Assembly (NCBI GenBank): GCA_030643695.1
Contig: DAOWKM010000056.1
Coordinates: forward strand, 1 to 7,244
Reading direction: 5' to 3'
Origin: Dehalococcoidia bacterium
Lineage (GTDB): Bacteria > Chloroflexota > Dehalococcoidia > Dehalococcoidales > DAOWKM01
Length of the DNA: 7,244 nucleotides
The translations under genes and the position numbers were made by a program. The stretch's first letter is position 1; every line of letters begins with the position of its first letter. Positions 5,522 to 7,244 of this stretch are shown here, in pieces. Under the pieces are notes generated by a model, which had not been told where the DNA came from, searched no databases, and saw only the letters and a program-made list of their open reading frames with translations.

Positions 5522-5617
5522 GATATAAAGTGGGTTAACGTGAGGGAATGTCATTGTAGAGAAAAAGTTTTTGCGTATTATTTTAGGTGCGGCTATCAAA
5601 ACAACTAAGGAGTTAGA

Positions 5618-6127
5618 GTGGCAGAGAGTTTTTGCCGTTTCGTTGATAACATCAATGAGTGGACAGGCAGAATAGCCAGTTGGCTATTTATCCCCCTTAC
5701 GCTTATAGTGGTAACGGATGTGTTCACCAGATATGTATTGGATAAGCCGTGGTACTATTTAACCATAAACGTACAACTCATGGGGACACTGATTGTATTG
5801 GGAGCGGGTTACTGCTATCTTCATGATGGGCATGTCTCAGTAGATATACTGGTAACCCGTCTCTCACCCAGAAAAAGAGCAATCTTAAATATGATTCTGT
5901 TTCCATTAGTCCTCGGCGCTATCGGTCCTTTACTATGGCAAGTAACAACGGGTGCCATTAGGTCGGTGCAGATGTTACAACTCGCCAAGGCAATTATATA
6001 CATGCCTATATACCCTTATAAAGTTCTAGTAGTGGTGGGAGTTTTCCTAATGCTTCTTCAGGGAGTATCTTTCTTCATTCGCAACCTCAGGATTGTTTTT
6101 CCTGCTAAACCAGGGGGTAATCCATGA
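5618..6127 (+). CDS. dctQ: TRAP transporter small membrane subunit (DctQ family)
   Basis: The small permease subunit that joins the large channel subunit and helps dock the receptor in the inner membrane. It has 169 residues with four predicted membrane helices, at about 17-37, 50-68, 87-108 and 132-152. Family marks are RYVLDKPW (38-45) after helix 1 and GHVSVDIL (71-78) after helix 2, the usual G-H-x-x-V-D signature. The start is a GTG at 5618, chosen because AAGGAG (5607-5612) lies five bases upstream and the protein then has a normal N-terminus. The acidic residues usually found after the RY-x-P segment are absent (LTINVQL instead), a minor deviation. Its stop overlaps the start of the next gene in an ATGA, indicating translational coupling. 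Confidence 0.88.
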   Translation: MAESFCRFVDNINEWTGRIASWLFIPLTLIVVTDVFTRYVLDKPWYYLTINVQLMGTLIVLGAGYCYLHDGHVSVDILVTRLSPRKRAILNMILFPLVLGAIGPLLWQVTTGAIRSVQMLQLAKAIIYMPIYPYKVLVVVGVFLMLLQGVSFFIRNLRIVFPAKPGGNP

Positions 6128-7244
6128 TTGACATGAGTGTTGGAATGATAACCGTGGTGATAGCCGGCTCCCTCCTGCTATTGATAGCCAGCGGACTTCC
6201 GGTTGCTTTCTGTTTGTTTTTCGTTTCCGCAGTTGGTATTGTTATCTGGGTTAAACCCGAAGCACTATTACTCCTTGCCTCCGTTACCTATATTATATCG
6301 CTCAAAGACTACTTTATAGCTATTCCCACCTTCATCTTCATGGCTGCTGTCCTCCAGGTTTCCGGCATTGGTAGTGGCTTATATGCTTTGTTCTATAAGT
6401 GGATGGCTGGCTTAAGGGGCGGACTGGCAATGGGAACAGTAGGTGTCTCCACACTACTGGCAGCTATGACAGGGTCAGCATCAACCGCTACCGTGGGCAT
6501 GGGCTTGATAGCTTACCCTGAGATGAGGGACCGAGGTTATCACAAAAGCATATCGGTGGGGTGTATCCCGGCGGGGGGGTGTTTGGGTCCCCTCATCCCA
6601 CCCAGCATCCCGATGATTATCGTCGCTGCCCTCAGCTATATCTCCATAGGCAAGCTTTTTATTGCTGGAATTTTCCCCGGGCTCCTAACCTCATTCCTTT
6701 TTATTCTCTACATAGGGATAAGGTGCTACCTCAAACCAGCCACGGGCCCGTCAATACCAGTTGCCGAGCGCGCCAGCTGGAGAGAGAAATTTATCTCTCT
6801 CCGCGGGGTAATCGCTCCTATCATCCTGATTTTCTTAGTCCTGGGGCTGATTTACACCGGAGTTTGCACCCCCAGCGAGGCTGGCGGCATAGGCGCCTTC
6901 GGCGCCTTAATCTGCACGGCTATCTACGGCAACTTTACCTGGAAAAATCTGAAAGAGTCAATGCTGACCGCCTTAAAGTTGAATGCCATGGTCATGTGGA
7001 TGATTATTGCCGGCTGCTGCTTTTCCTCACTGCTAGGAATTACATTAGTTAATCAATTCATAGCCGATATCCTAATCGGAACGGTGGCAAGCCGCTGGGT
7101 TATTCTGGGCATAATGCTGTTTATAGTCTTTATCATGGGGATGTTCATAGATACCACCCCCATCACCATAATCTGCATTCCTATCTTTATACCCATCGTC
7201 AGGGCGCTTGGCTTTGACCCCCTGTGGTTCGGGCTAATCTTCAC
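6124..7244 (+). CDS. dctM: TRAP transporter large membrane subunit (DctM family), 3' end outside the window
   Basis: The ion-coupled channel subunit of the transporter. The frame stays open from the ATG at 6124 to the window edge, 373 codons of the usual ~430, so only the last part is missing. It is almost entirely hydrophobic. Recognised DctM segments are AIPTFIFMAAVL (66-77), AAMTGSASTATVG (113-125), the highly conserved GPLIPPSIPMII (155-166), YTGVCTPSEAGG (244-255), and GMFIDTTPITII followed by PIFIPI and LGFDPLWFG (339-370). About ten membrane helices are visible. It overlaps the dctQ stop by ATGA, and GGGGG at 6113-6117 can serve as its ribosome site inside the dctQ end. A run of seven G at 6573-6579 lies within the frame. 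Confidence 0.9.
   Translation, partial: MIDMSVGMITVVIAGSLLLLIASGLPVAFCLFFVSAVGIVIWVKPEALLLLASVTYIISLKDYFIAIPTFIFMAAVLQVSGIGSGLYALFYKWMAGLRGGLAMGTVGVSTLLAAMTGSASTATVGMGLIAYPEMRDRGYHKSISVGCIPAGGCLGPLIPPSIPMIIVAALSYISIGKLFIAGIFPGLLTSFLFILYIGIRCYLKPATGPSIPVAERASWREKFISLRGVIAPIILIFLVLGLIYTGVCTPSEAGGIGAFGALICTAIYGNFTWKNLKESMLTALKLNAMVMWMIIAGCCFSSLLGITLVNQFIADILIGTVASRWVILGIMLFIVFIMGMFIDTTPITIICIPIFIPIVRALGFDPLWFGLIF

Noticed and set aside
6573..6579. Run of seven G in dctM as a phase-variation switch
   Set aside because: The frame is intact across it and encodes the expected Ala-Gly-Gly-Cys before GPLIPP; one short homopolymer is not evidence of switching.
6561..7052. Plus-strand open frame of 163 codons
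   Set aside because: It is another reading frame inside the large TRAP permease gene, whose own frame is unbroken and carries the DctM signatures; the product here is rich in Arg, His and Pro and has no family likeness.
1..7244. A new defence, mobile or biosynthetic system
   Set aside because: Nearly all coding sequence falls into known families (PEPCK, SDR, amidohydrolase fold, TRAP transporter); no recombinase, nuclease, toxin, reverse transcriptase or repeat-spacer array is visible.

Overview
The window looks like a piece of a Chloroflexota genome, probably Dehalococcoidia or a relative. This is an inference from gene content and style: a divergent ATP-type PEP carboxykinase, a lipoprotein with a Thr-Thr-Pro repeat linker after the lipobox cysteine, GC-rich hairpins without U-tracts after genes, and a mix of TRAP transporter, amidohydrolase and short-chain dehydrogenase genes typical of anaerobic sediment lineages. 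No rRNA or marker gene is present to prove it. No mobile-element genes, CRISPR array or tRNA were seen.

Layout. Bases 1-37 hold the first 12 codons of a minus-strand gene, probably a GNAT acetyltransferase. It diverges from a plus-strand phosphoenolpyruvate carboxykinase (133-1644), with two back-to-back extended -10 promoters between them. The PEPCK converges on a minus-strand pair across a strong hairpin (1715-1739). That pair is a BadH-like short-chain dehydrogenase (2934-3698) followed by an amidohydrolase-2-fold protein (1951-2874). Just downstream of the amidohydrolase lies an unannotated 49-codon remnant of a second copy of its C-terminus (1768-1917).

A 579-base divergent region (3699-4277) separates this pair from a plus-strand TRAP transporter operon: a lipoprotein solute-binding subunit (4278-5423), a small membrane subunit (GTG start, 5618-6127) and a large permease (6124 to the window edge). 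The divergent region is rich in signals: one strong minus-strand promoter, two strong plus-strand promoters, three inverted repeats sharing a CCT-N9-AGG core of which two cover -35-like hexamers, and a three-codon leader ORF with a perfect ten-base Shine-Dalgarno match.

How the genes may work together (inference). The transporter would import an organic acid using an ion gradient. The dehydrogenase resembles 2-hydroxycyclohexanecarboxyl-CoA dehydrogenase, so an alicyclic or aromatic-derived carboxylate is one possible theme. PEPCK would link C4 acids to PEP for gluconeogenesis, but it has its own promoter and is not clearly part of the same unit. I see no convincing unknown multi-gene system. 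The most unusual items are the amidohydrolase-fold protein that has lost its metal-ligand motifs, its decayed paralogue, and the repeat-rich control region.
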